Part shown: positions 52,701 through 61,199 of the stretch, in pieces
How the letters are laid out: each line of letters starts with the position of its first letter
Numbering within the stretch: the stretch's first letter is position 1
Source of the DNA: Branchipolynoe longqiensis
Taxonomy: Eukaryota > Annelida > Polychaeta > Phyllodocida > Polynoidae
Length of the DNA: 64,000 nucleotides
Direction: 5' to 3'
Assembly (NCBI GenBank): GCA_030323885.1
Contig: CM059193.1
Span: forward strand, 58,796,042 to 58,860,041
Made by a program: the position numbers and the translations under genes
The notes under the pieces: generated by a model
Database searches by the model: none
What the model saw: the letters and a program-made list of their open reading frames with translations, nothing else
What the model was told of the DNA's origin: nothing

Positions 52701-55700
52701 AGTGAATCAATCGACTATGAATACGGCTATGTTCCATGGTACTTTAATTTAATAAACATCCTTAAAAGATACTGGAATTTTGCACTGGAAAGTGCCGGAA
52801 TTTGATATGTAAAAATGGCTATGAACCCTGTACACAGGGAGGTGTGGTGCACATCAATATGGTTTGAGAGCGATGTTAAAATGCAGGGGTGAAAGATTTC
52901 ATGAGAAGAGTGATGAACTTATTGGTTGTAAGGCCAAGTGTGAAGTTTGTACCAGAAAAATAGACGCAACTAAAAGGAAATTGTGAAAAATAGGCGAAGC
53001 ATGAAATTAAATCTGCTACCTTGAAAGTGAAAAATACACATTTGATGCAGTTGCGTAAACATATTTTTGGGTTGCTAGTTTAAATAAACAATTACAAACT
53101 GGCCAATGCGATACGCATCAGGGAGAAAGATTTGAAGATACTGGTGAAGCGGCCTGAGGGACAAATGTGTAAAGATGGAAGCAGAACTGTTAGCGTTCAC
53201 AGAAGGTATTGGGTTGGAAATATGTCAAGGTTTTCATTTTACTGAACCAGTTGAGAAATGTCATGGAGTTAATAGGGGAATCTGAGGTGATTTAAGAATG
53301 TAAGTGTGATAGCCCACGATCTTCCACACTGCCGCGCACTCACGGAAGAACGCCAAGATTGAGTAACAGTATGCTTCAACTTGTTTATTACAAAACCTAT
53401 CCACTCTCCGCGGCGTCAACAGGCAACTGACCCACACCCCCCTCACTCGCTAGGTCCCACGTTGCCTCTATAGGGGGGGGGGGGGTGCTAGCCACACGCA
53501 GTAGAGCGATTTTGAGAAATGAGGTCTAACAGGTAAAATCCAGTAAATCAAACTCAAAACTATTAGAAAAAATATAACTTCGATTACATACCCTTGGGAT
53601 CATTTAGTCGTAATGACCTCCCTTAGCTGTATAAATAGATATGATGACATAGGGTTAAGGAGTGATTACACAGTTAAAATGGATTTCTGAAACTAATGCA
53701 TGTTTATCTTGTGTCACAAAAGAAGTCTAATAAAAATAACAAACGCTACTTTGAATAATACCAGACGGGGTAGCCGAATGAGTTGAGTGTCCGTCTCCCG
53801 TGTTGGTAGATCGTGGCATTCGTACCCTAGTCGAATCAAACCAATTACTTAAAAATTGATGCTTTTCACTTCCTATCCAGGCACTTGGCATTATTACGAT
53901 AGGGCAATGACTGGTTGGCTCAGTGTCAGGATAATATGACAGTGTGATATCAGGTCATGGTGCTGGCGGTCTGGTCTCCCAGTGGGGCAGCACTGAGTGT
54001 GCACTGTCACAAGTCGGTACCCGTCCTGATATGACCTTAGATGTTGCCAGGATGTAAAGCTCCAACAATCAACCAGCCAACTTTGAATAATAGTGGATTA
54101 GAAGCCCTTTGACTGCTGTATGACCAATTTAATTGGACATATCCCTTCTCTGCCTGACGTCATAGAATGGGCTATTTGAACGCAAACACAATGGGTATGA
54201 ACTGATCCATATAGGTAACTAGGTATGGTGGCCGAATTAGAGCACAGGGTTTCCTGGATAGGTCAAACCGATGACTTACAAAATTAACCGACTTACAAAA
54301 TTGACACTTGTCTCTACCTAGCCACGCCCTCCACATTACTACGACAGGGTATGGACTGGTTGGCTCAGTGTCAGGATAATGTAACTGAGTGGGATATTGG
54401 GTCATGGTGCTGGCAGCCTGATTTCCTATTGGGGCAGCACTATACAGTCACCATGAGTGTGCACTGTCACAAGTCAGTGCCCATCCTGATATGACCATAG
54501 ATGTTGCTAGGATGTAAAACCCCAATAAACAAATGTCCATCCAGGTGCATTAGAACTACTATCCCGATGTAATTCTTAGCAGTTTTGTGTGCGTGTATAT
54601 ATTTACATATATATACATCATTACATGTTGTTAAATATATAGTCTACTCTGTAAATAACGGCCTCTGTAAATAACGAATCTGTCAATAATGGCAAAAAGT
54701 GCTGGTCCCCTCATGGCACCCCTTTAATTTAATAGCATTGCCTCTGTGTCTAACGAACAACTGTCTTATGCGGACAACGAGCCGTTTTTTTCATCTATTT
54801 GATCAATATTCTCTGTCAATAATGACATGCCATATAGTTATAACATAGTAGAAATGACTAATTGTACAACTGACCAATTTTACAAATGACAAATTGTAGA
54901 AATGATGAATAGTAGAAGTGATGAATAGTAGAAATGACTAATTGCACAAAAGACTTTGTAAGGACCATCCTAGTCAGTCAAGTATAAAAGAAAAACAGTC
55001 AGTCAGTCAGTCTGCCTATAACGGATCTCTCTCCAACGGCATCTTGCTCCAGTCCCGTGGGTGTCTGTTATAGACAGAGAAAACTATGGTCAGTGTGTGG
55101 ACGCGTGACCTGACATGAGTGCGTATAGAGACGGGTGGTGCCACCAGCGGGGCTAAGGTTGTCAGCATAGTAGTTACTAAAGATCCCTGTAGTAGATGAC
55201 TGAGGGTGGGGAATAGGAGGAGCTGAGGTGGCAAAGCTTCCGATTATTTATACTCGTGTAATACTTATGCAACACATATATAACCGGGTTCGTACTGGTC
55301 CTGGAAAACCTAGAAAGTCCTGGAATTTGTCTAAAGCTTGTGGAGAATTGAAAATCGTGACTATATTTTTTTAACGCATATGTTCTTTTTTAATCACAAA
55401 TAGCTGGGGTGTAATGAGAATATGTTCTTTATTCATTGTTTTGTATTTAAAGTGATTTTTGTGGGTTTGTTATCCTGCCTCTTGATTTTTATATTAAAAC
55501 TATACATACGTTCGTTGTTATTTTTAATACGTATTTACACTTCACATCTTACACAGATAATTGACTATGTGTTTTGGGGTACTTTAATTTAATAATCGCC
55601 TTGAGAATGAGCTGGATTTTTGCACTGGAAAGTCCTGGAATTATACGTTAAAATTGGTTTGAACCCTGTGTAATTAAAAATTGCTGTATTGATTGCCATT

Positions 55701-58700
55701 GAAATAGGAAGGCTGCCCCAGATGCCCCCAGATGGTATATGGTTGACGTTCAGTACGACAGGAAGCTGAAGAAACACATCAGTCTACCATGGCTTAAAAA
55801 GGTACTCGGTTACAAAGCTGCCAACATTTGAAAATGCAAAAGCCTAATCTTTTCCACACAAATTGTTAGATATTGGGCGAATCGCGACATGTTATGCACA
55901 TAGCACATTCCCACTTTGGATTTGTGGGGTTTTTTTTTAGTTTGTTAAACGATGCAAATTTCCAGTGCAGTTCCTGTTTTTATGTATGTGTAGTGAGCAT
56001 AGGTGTCAACTCCCCAAGAATCCCTATTTTTAATGCTGTATAGAGGGAGTGCATGTGACGTCATCACTCAGCGGTCAGCCATCTTGGATTATGAGCACCC
56101 TCCCTAGCCATGTTGTGAATGCATGCAGATGCAGTAAAACATAGTTTTCTTGTGTTCTGGGAGGTTCTGGGCAGTTTACATCAACTGTGTTTACTTACAA
56201 CACTTTAGCAACAACTTCTGAGGCCAAACTGCTTAAAACAGTGACAAGTAAACCAACAAATCAGTAAATAAGCACAGTGTAGGCAGTTGCAAGCCTTCTG
56301 TATGTAATCCAATATGGCCACCGAAAGTTGTCTTGTGACGTCATTACACTCCCTCTATAAAATATAATATTCGGCCATCGCAGCCACCCTGCATGCATGT
56401 TCACTACCCGCACTAGCTGTGACTAGTTTATAAATAACAGGACACATTGATAGCATGTGGAATTGCGTGCCTATGTCAAGTAATGTCCAATAATGTTCAG
56501 CTCATCCATTCTACTGCTGGCTTAATAGATGAGATCATCCTTCCAACTGCACATGCGCTGAAAGCGGCGTCAAGAGAAAAACAAAGGCGTCCGGCCATTG
56601 AGTTTGCCGATAACACGAAGGGCAAAACTTAGATTTTATTCAAAATTAATTTGAAAAAATACATAGCAATTTGGCATAAACATGGATACATACATGCAAT
56701 ATAATGAATATATTTAAGACAAAACTAGCCATAGTTAAGCATTTTGAGCTAAGAAACTTACAATTCAAATACGCTGAAAACCGTATGGTTTGCTAGCCTA
56801 TGGCCGTAGTTGTAATTTTACGTGTATAACCGTAGTCTTTACGGCGAAAACGTAGTACTTGACAGGTATGCAGTGAGACCCATGGTGGCATTGTACTGTG
56901 CCTGTATGGAGGTGTGTGCTGTGTTTGGGGATGGTGGCATATGTATGTGTATATATATGTATGTGTGTGTGTATAATATATATATGAAGAGTTCAGGCAC
57001 AAAACCCTGTAAACGCCAATCTAAAAATTAACATAAACATTGGAATCAAACCCTCAAAAAGATGATTTTTTTTAAACATTCTTTCTTTTTTGTTCTTTGC
57101 TCCATAATCATGTTAACCTAAGAAAAGTGGAATTAGATAGGAACAGACGGGATGGCAAAATGAGTAAAGCCTGGTACACACCTCCCGTATACGATTCACG
57201 CGCTAAAACTGACTGCCCGACGCGACCTGTCACGACCAGACCCGTCCCACTTTCCGAGTAATGCCCGGTACACACCTCCCGTATAAAACCTAAAACTTCC
57301 CGATTCATTTTTCGAATCTTATACTTAAGCACTAAAACTGAGTTTTAAGTCGCGAATCGGAAGGCTCAGGTGTGTAAAGACTGAAACCGACTAAAACTCA
57401 AACTTAGTCGTGAAACGGGCAGTTTTAGGTTTTATACAGGAGGTGTGTACCGGGCATTAGAGAGTCCGTCTCCTGTGTTGGTAGATGGTGGGGTCGTGGG
57501 TTCGAACCCTTGTCGAGTCAAACCAATGACTTGAAAATTGATACTTGTTGCTTCCTAGCCTGGCACTCAGCATTATTAGGATAGGCCAAGGACTGGTTGG
57601 CTCAGTGTCAGGATAATGTGACTGAGTGGGGTATCAGGTCATGGTGCTGGTGGCCTGGTCTGCCAGTGGGGCAGCACTATAAAGTTGCCATGAGTGCGCA
57701 CTGTCACAAGTTGGTACCAATCCTGATATGACCTTAGATGTTGTTAGGACGTAAAACAACAAACAAAACAGTTAGAATTAATATTATTTTCAGGTAAAAA
57801 TTGTTTATTTAAGCTGCATTTTTGGATTGGTGGTTATCGGGTTTTGCGCCTGAACTCTTCATATATATACCAGGGCCGCGTTTAGGATAGGCCTCCGAGT
57901 CGGCTCCGCAATGTCTTTTTGGCCTATTTGCTTTCAGGGTATGCCTCATGAGTCGACTCGGAGACATCTCACTTTTCCGACCGGAGGCAAAAAGCGGCTC
58001 GAAAATGACCGCTGGATTCAGTGGTTTCAGCCAATCAGAGCTGTTATTTTCAATTGAAAATGGCTGCCCCCCTATAGGGGGCCGCCATCTTCGATATCCT
58101 GTTCGTTAGTAGCGCGACATCTGAAATTTCTCCGATGCGCACCCTGAATGCGGCTCATGTGTATGGCGGAAGATACATGTGGCTGTAAGGTGAGCACCAT
58201 GCTGCTATCCAGTGTCTGCTGGGTTACCTAATGTGGGGCGCAGGTTCGAGCCAGTATGGACTTGACTGACGCTGGGATCGTTGGCATATGTTGGGCCCTC
58301 ACAGCTTTCCCTCGTCGCCGTCTGAGTGCATTAACAGCAGGGATGAAAGTGGTCTCCGGGGGAAAAAAAAGTGGAAATGCTGATATTCTCCCATAGGTTT
58401 AGCATTGTCAGGGAATCGCGGAGAATTCCTGGAAGTCGGGTTTCATATATATTGGCATACGCTGATAGTGCTGCGCCGTTTGAAGCATGTATTAGTGTAC
58501 GCTGATAGTGCCGCGGTGCTTGGAGCATTTATTAGTAGTATACGCTGATCGTGCTGCGGAGTCTGCACCACATATTAGTATATGCTGATGGTGCTGCGGG
58601 ATTGAGAAATCCCGGAAATCCGTGGAATCGCAGAGATCTTTCATCCCTGAACAGGACCTTTGATTTCTGTTGTTTTTGTTGTTGGGTGCAATAGATATAG

Positions 58701-61097
58701 ATGGATGGATGCATGTGCACACTTTGAAATTAGGTGTTGAAATGTTTTCAATTAACTTACTCAAATTACACTATATTTCTTAATATGTACTGTGATAACA
58801 ACTGAATGAATGAATAAATATTGGCCCGTTTCTACTTCGACAGCTTCACCTAAAGCACAAGTCTCACAATGGGCCGCTGTCAAAACTGGCATTGTTCACC
58901 CAGAGCAGGCTCTCAGTGAGTCCCGTGCGACAAGGTAAGCGATAGTCCCATCCCTATAACATTCACTGAAAGCATAAGTTTCACAACGGGCTGCTGTCGA
59001 AACTAGCACTGTTCACCCAGAGCAGATTCTCGGTGAGCCCTGTGTGACAAGGTAAGCGATAGTCCCATCCCTGTGACATTCACCTCAAGCACATGGTTCA
59101 CAACAGGCAGCTGTGTGCTCATGGGCAAGCAAGCCGTCCTGGGGCCGTATTCATGAGCTCGGGGTAGTGCTACCCTGGGGCTCTAACCGGGGGGTACGCT
59201 ACCCCCCCCCCCCCCCCCCCCCCCCCGGCTAAGGGTGGAAAATCCGTATTCATGAGCTTGGGGTAGCGCTACCCTGGGGCTCTAACCGGAGGGTACCCTA
59301 CCCAAATTTCGAAGCAGGGGTAAGCCACTACCCCGAGGGGTAGTGAACGTGTGTGGCTCTGAAACTATTCAATGCGATCATATTTGATAGATTTACATAC
59401 ACAATAAGTGAAATTTGGTCAAATTATCCCTAAATGCGAAGCGAAATTCACGCTGCTGGCGCAAAGGCGGCGATATTAATATTTTCGAATCGACGAATGT
59501 AAACAAAGCGAACGGGTAGCTATCCGGCCGCCGCCGAATCGGCGGGAATTTCTTACGCCCAAATCTATTAAATGCTGTCATATTTAACAGAATTACATAC
59601 GCAATAAGTGAAATCTAATCAATTTAACCCTAAATCCGAAGCGCAAAGGCGGCGATATTAATATTTTCGAATCGACGAATGTAAAGTAAACAAATCGCCG
59701 CCACCGCAGCGACTGGAGGGAATTCCCAAATCTATAAATAATCGAACGGGTAGCTATCCGGCCCGGCTGCATCATTGGTGAATACCGAATGACCTAATTA
59801 ACCGCGGGATAGCTACCCAACGGATAAGCGTACCCCGAGTTCATGAATACGGGCCCTGATATGACCTTAGATGCTGCCAGGACCCAAAACCCCAACAACT
59901 CACCAACCCAGTGCATTGCAGCCATTAGCACAATATTGCTTTGGGGTTCTAGACCTCTCAGCGCAATGTATTTCTGTGTATTTTAAGATTTAATATACAA
60001 TTTAAATTATAGGAATATTTAAAAATTATATAACCGCATATTGATTTCCCCCTGTCAAATTAAATATTTAATTGTATTTGTGTATATAATATATATGATA
60101 TAGTAGTCAACCCAAAGGTACCCTTATTTCAAAGCAGATTTCCTAGTTGCATAGTTACTTTCTTACATTTTTACCCCTCCCTTCCCCTAGAATGCTTGCT
60201 GTGCTTGGAGTTGGGAGTTAAGTAGATCTAAGTTGGCAGCTGCAATGAATTGCTATATTTCATGTTTATTGAAGTTGCATAGTTCGATGGTTTAGAGTTT
60301 CTGAGATAAATGTTAGGTTGATCATTATAATCTACCTCACTTAATTAATTTTGGCAAGCATGCCAAAACTCGGACAGCATAGGCTTCAGCAATAGCATGT
60401 TCTAGTAAATTGACTTATTACTCCTTTCTATGCAGCAACAAATGCTTAATAAGTGCACCTGTATCTAATACCCCAGTCACACGAGGCCTGCGTTCGCTTA
60501 CAATCGATTCGCGTCAAAATGTCCTCATTGCGCCCTCATTAAGTGCTGGTGTCGCGAGGACACCAATGTCCCGGCGTCCATCTAGAAAATTTTGGACGCA
60601 AGGAGGATGCAGCTGCTGCACCTGCAACCTCCTTGCGCCCTGTTCTGGCGGTGCCAGTCAAAATTGGTTGGCGACCTGGCGCTGCCCTGGCACTGCCAGG
60701 TCACCGACTTGTTGGCTGGCAAGTTGCTGGCGACCTGTCTGCGCCAACACATGCAATGCCGCACTCACTGTGTGGTCGGCGCTGACCCAGCGCCACCCTG
60801 GCCCCAACCCCGCCCGCGTATTTGATGGTGGGAGGTTGGCGTCCTTTTGACCATAAGGAGGTTGGCGGCGAACGCTGGCTCTCTCGTGTGACTGGGGTAT
60901 AAGTTAGATATGTAGAATCAAATCTGGGGTATAAGTTAGATATGTAGAATCAAATCTAGCTAAGTGTTTTGGTTTGAAAATTTGATGCCTTCATCGGACT
61001 ATGCAGCTACATAATAAGTAATGTGTCCCATTTTCTTTCTGCAGAAGAGTGGGACTTCATCCTCAATATGGATACACAGAGTGAGGACGATACCTAG
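43694..61097 (+). CDS. THYN1: THYN1, EVE-domain thymocyte nuclear protein 1 (8 exons)
   Basis: Exons 43694-43757, 49365-49510, 50323-50391, 51098-51193, 51886-51947, 55708-55801, 58844-58934 and 61045-61097 total 675 nt: 224 residues plus TAG, almost the length of human THYN1 (225, from memory). All introns are GT..AG and phases agree. A basic nuclear-type N terminus (SSRKRKR, AKKSKSES) leads into the EVE domain: HWLIKSEPESRIEKGVDVK, CWDGVRNYQARNFLRD, CFFYHSNCKVPGIVGIV, DGYPDHTQFD, PRWYMVDVQYDRKLKK, GPLSKLALFTQSRLSV, EEWDFIL. EVE proteins are PUA-like readers; THYN1 has been linked to binding modified cytosines and to apoptosis. Exon 1's assignment rests on position, phase and composition and is less sure than the rest. 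Introns hold SINEs, MITEs and a separate reading frame. Arrays arise from the exon 5 donor and from exon 7. Confidence 0.93.
43809..44545. mobile_element. MITE M4, long arms, TA flanks, with a second M4-type insert
   Basis: Ends TAGCCGTGTTTACACGGGCG and CGCCCGTGTAAACACGGCTA, arms about 160 bp, TA at 43807-43808 and 44546-44547. The centre (43994-44384) begins AAGCCGTGTTTACACAGG and matches the reverse of 47745-48206, so it is a related element lodged in the first. Confidence 0.8.
44721..45422 (+). CDS. Single-exon 233-residue protein of unknown function in THYN1 intron 1
   Basis: ATG at 44721 (AAAACAATGTT) to TGA before 45423. The N-terminal 80 residues are highly charged and predicted coiled coil (KESRKRLLEKEDKEREKVEK). 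A middle part, GGLWQDERAVNQGIQTL and SALMCQINVRTKLLKC, and a C-terminal beta-rich part, GKVQWYEGQFSDFVQETNEF followed by YLTPGEIIVDIHRGDMDVRI, resemble the C-terminal region of uncharacterised multi-copy proteins in invertebrate genomes, possibly transposon-associated. That is recall, not a search. It has no intron, no stop and a rich codon mix, so it is either an expressed retrocopy/domesticated fragment or a terminal exon. An acceptor-like TTTTGTCCTAG lies 8 bp before the ATG, and its frame and phase would fit THYN1 exon 1. Confidence 0.6.
   Translation: MFKVNKTGTWLAEKNDERKRKVEIAMKEGRHIELDDKERNKKMDRIISDRLKESRKRLLEKEDKEREKVEKLVEDVFANGGLWQDERAVNQGIQTLSKTKTVSALMCQINVRTKLLKCIPSEKVTLRKCSMTVLQLKEHLIELIKVPVPDNLIDLALLLHSTESLVRSLKGFDLVQRWITEDGKVQWYEGQFSDFVQETNEFRLQYEDETVCYLTPGEIIVDIHRGDMDVRIT
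45639..45915 (+). mobile_element. SINE-A
   Basis: ATGTTGGCAGAATGAGTAGA head, box B GGGTTTGAATCCTGG. It ends where the three-copy array begins. Confidence 0.8.
45905..46650 (+). repeat. Tandem duplication of SINE-A plus flank, about 2.3 units of 320 bp
   Basis: GACAAAGTACATGACAGCTA occurs near 45931, 46252 and 46577, each followed by AAATATAGACAAATAAAGAT. Two complete headless SINE-A bodies (46010-46235, 46335-46575) have been copied with the flank, so the duplication came after the SINE insertion. Confidence 0.88.
46660..47740. other. THYN1 intron 1, no gene recognised; X-box-like site
   Basis: GTTTCCATGGCAAC at 47077-47090 matches the RFX X-box consensus. Otherwise unremarkable intron. Confidence 0.4.
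47745..48206 (-). mobile_element. M4-related MITE
   Basis: Right end GCCCGTGTAAACACAGCC before TA; repeated CTCGCCGGCTACAG units, and an AT-rich core GAATGCGATCATATTTAACA also found at 44216-44262 (reverse) and 59365-59620. Confidence 0.65.
48847..49046. mobile_element. M4-like palindromic element
   Basis: AGCTGTGTTCACACTTACAC, GTGAGTGTGAACACGGCT and GTGAGTGTGAATGC, with TTAAACCGGTTTAG-type inverted words between them. Confidence 0.6.
49365..49510 (+). CDS. THYN1: THYN1 exon 2 (start of EVE domain)
   Basis: Acceptor TTTCATATTTTAG, donor GTGAAG/GTTGTA. Ends with ICHWLIKSEPESRIEKGVDV, the hallmark SEPES motif. Confidence 0.95.
49552..49876 (+). mobile_element. SINE-B
   Basis: Head GTGGCAGAGTGGTTAGAGTG with box B AGTTGTTCAATTCCCC; tail GGCAGTATAAATCTTCAAG. 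Starts 42 bp after the exon 2 donor. Confidence 0.85.
49933..50179. mobile_element. MITE M3 (CCCCAGTCACAC), TA flanks
   Basis: CCCCAGTCACACTACGTTTG and GTAGTGTGACTGAGGCC ends; TA at 49931-49932 and 50180-50181. GGTCGCAAGGAGGTCGCC repeats inside. Confidence 0.83.
50323..50391 (+). CDS. THYN1: THYN1 exon 3
   Basis: Acceptor TTTCATTTTTCAG, donor CAG/GTGTGT. Encodes FGFEDLRKEPNETACWDGVR and NYQ. Confidence 0.95.
50428..50695 (+). mobile_element. SINE-A, GC-rich head subtype
   Basis: GGGGGCCGAATCGGTAAAGC and GGGAGTTCAGTTCCCAG. The tail is cut at ATGACCTT by a headless SINE-C. Confidence 0.82.
50696..50870 (+). mobile_element. SINE-C, head truncated
   Basis: CGAGTCCCGCTCTAGG joins directly to the SINE-A; body ends GCATTAAATGACCATTTAAA. 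Confidence 0.75.
50955..51066 (+). mobile_element. SINE-C, 3'-truncated, next to THYN1 exon 4
   Basis: GTAGGTGGTGTAATGGTTAG-type head (GGTGGTGTAATGGTTAGCA) and GTTCGAGTCCTGCTCT; it ends 32 bp before exon 4. Confidence 0.8.
51098..51193 (+). CDS. THYN1: THYN1 exon 4
   Basis: Acceptor TTAATTTGCAG, donor ACG/GTACGT. Encodes ARNFLRDRMKVGHKCFFYHS then NCKVPGIVGIVT. Confidence 0.95.
51243..51690 (+). repeat. M10 end and dispersed 202-bp unit
   Basis: GAAGAGTTCAGCGCAAAACC (51248) equals the end of M10 at 56988. Then 51490-51660 is one unit of the repeat arrayed at 26740-27390. Confidence 0.65.
51886..51947 (+). CDS. THYN1: THYN1 exon 5
   Basis: Acceptor CCAATTTCAG, donor GACCC/GTGAGT. Encodes VVKDGYPDHTQFDRKDIHFD. 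Phase 2 donor, repeated downstream as a tandem array. Confidence 0.95.
51936..52375 (+). repeat. Tandem array of the THYN1 exon 5 donor, about 8 copies
   Basis: The junction GACCC/GTGAGTTCC is repeated as TATGACCCGTGAGTTCC or TGTGACCCGTGAGTTCC with TTGTTTGTTCATAGAGCT following. Copies lie near 51943, 51995, 52049, 52105, 52190, 52268 and 52322. Units are about 53-75 bp. Confidence 0.93.
52385..52840 (+). mobile_element. MITE M11 (ends GGTTCRTA / GAACCCTGT)
   Basis: Shares TTGTTATCCTGCCTCTTGAT and CTTTAATTTAATAA with 55265-55672. Ends GGTTCGTATGG and CTATGAACCCTGT. Non-coding. Confidence 0.7.
52841..53759. other. THYN1 intron 5 unique part, no gene seen
   Basis: G-run of 12 at about 53476. 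A minus 61-residue frame at 53261-53446 has no domain. Confidence 0.4.
53760..54080 (+). mobile_element. SINE-A
   Basis: CCAGACGGGGTAGCCGAATG head; tail GATGTTGCCAGGATGTAAAG. Confidence 0.83.
54218..54535 (+). mobile_element. SINE-A with degenerate head
   Basis: GTATGGTGGCCGAATTAGAG and body with a duplicated ACTTACAAAATT word; tail GATGTTGCTAGGATG. Confidence 0.78.
54600..55260. repeat. Probable pogo/Tigger-derived remnant
   Basis: Repeated CTGTAAATAACGG, CTGTCAATAATGG and TCTAACGAAC words, then GACTAATTGTAC repeats and (CAGT)n. Resembles decayed ends and leader of pogo-type elements; low certainty. Confidence 0.4.
55265..55672 (+). mobile_element. MITE M11
   Basis: GGGTTCGTACTGGTCCTGGA to GGTTTGAACCCTGTG; it ends 36 bp before THYN1 exon 6. 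Confidence 0.72.
55708..55801 (+). CDS. THYN1: THYN1 exon 6
   Basis: Acceptor CATTGAAATAG, donor AAAAAG/GTACTC. Encodes KAAPDAPRWYMVDVQYDRKL then KKHISLPWLKK. Confidence 0.95.
56041..56357. mobile_element. MITE M9 (TAGAGGGAGTG), TA flanks
   Basis: TAGAGGGAGTGCATGTGACG and GTGACGTCATTACACTCCCT+CTA; TA at 56039-56040 and 56358-56359. GTGACGTCAT (CRE-like) lies in both ends. Confidence 0.82.
57146..57775 (+). mobile_element. SINE-A split by M5
   Basis: Head GACGGGATGGCAAAATGAGT (57146-57166) continues at TAGAGAGTCCGTCTCC (57458) after the insert; the body and (AAC)-like tail are otherwise full length. Confidence 0.88.
57167..57457. mobile_element. MITE M5 (GCCYGGTACACACCTCC), TA flanks
   Basis: AAGCCTGGTACACACCTCC and GGAGGTGTGTACCGGGCAT ends; TA at 57165-57166 and 57458-57459. 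An extra internal left end (ATGCCCGGTACACACCTCC, near 57262) shows a previous partial duplication. Confidence 0.85.
57880..58330. other. Possible further MITE in THYN1 intron 6
   Basis: GGGCCGCGTTTAGGATAGGC and CCGAGTCGGCTCC / GAGTCGACTCGG internal palindromes; right end unclear. Confidence 0.35.
58339..58650 (+). mobile_element. MITE M2, complete
   Basis: CAGGGATGAAAGTGGTCTCC to GATCTTTCATCCCTG, bordered by AACAG on both sides. Confidence 0.78.
58844..58934 (+). CDS. THYN1: THYN1 exon 7
   Basis: Acceptor CTACTTCGACAG, donor CGACAAG/GTAAGC. Encodes LHLKHKSHNGPLSKLALFTQ then SRLSVSPVRQ. Two decayed tandem copies follow. Confidence 0.95.
58935..59123 (+). pseudogene. THYN1: Two decayed tandem copies of THYN1 exon 7
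   Basis: A 118-bp unit (exon 7 plus GTAAGCGATAGTCCCATCCC) is repeated: copy 2 at about 58962-59052, ending CAAG/GTAAGC, and copy 3 truncated at about 59080-59123. Copy 2 aligned in frame has two stops (TGA at its second and penultimate codons) but keeps the donor. Its acceptor side reads CTATAACATTCAC, lacking a good AG, so skipping is likely. Confidence 0.88.
59142..59854. mobile_element. MITE M6 (GGGCCGTATTCATGA), CCTG flanks
   Basis: GGGCCGTATTCATGAGCTCG and CGAGTTCATGAATACGGGC ends, about 710 bp, CCTG on both sides (59138-59141, 59855-59858). Contains a C-run of about 25 at 59202 and the AT-rich core shared with M4 relatives. A SINE-A tail follows at 59855-59910. Confidence 0.78.
60268..61012 (+). 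mobile_element. MITE M1 interrupted by M3
   Basis: GTTGCATAGTTCGATGG to CATCGGACTATGCAGCT. M3 lies at 60471-60897, and a 32-bp direct duplication (TAAGTTAGATATGTAGAATC) follows it. Confidence 0.78.
60471..60897. mobile_element. MITE M3, long copy, TA flanks
   Basis: CCCCAGTCACACGAGGCCTG and CTCTCGTGTGACTGGGG ends; TA at 60469-60470 and 60898-60899. GC-rich interior creates spurious 60-146 residue frames. Confidence 0.83.
61045..61097 (+). CDS. THYN1: THYN1 terminal exon
   Basis: Acceptor TTCTTTCTGCAG; encodes EEWDFILNMDTQSEDDT and TAG at 61095-61097. Confidence 0.95.
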
Positions 61098-61199
61098 CCA
61101 TGTTTAAAGCGCTGTGTGACTGGAGCGCAATCAGACTTCTTCCTTCACATGCGTATCAGTCAGGGCGTGCTGGTTCATTCAACTTGAAGTGTGGATAAA

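Larger units (their letters stand above)
56988..57860. mobile_element. MITE M10 (GAAGAGTTCAGG) hosting SINE-A, which hosts M5
   Basis: Left GAAGAGTTCAGGCACAAAAC and right GTTTTGCGCCTGAACTCTTC are inverted ends within TATATAT flanks. The SINE-A (57146-57775) lies inside. Confidence 0.82.

Noticed and set aside
56447..56632. 61-residue frame ending in a basic tail
   Set aside because: No ATG context, splice sites or family resemblance; intron of THYN1.
60410..60850. 146-residue and overlapping frames
   Set aside because: They lie inside the GC-rich M3 element; several frames are open together and none has a domain.
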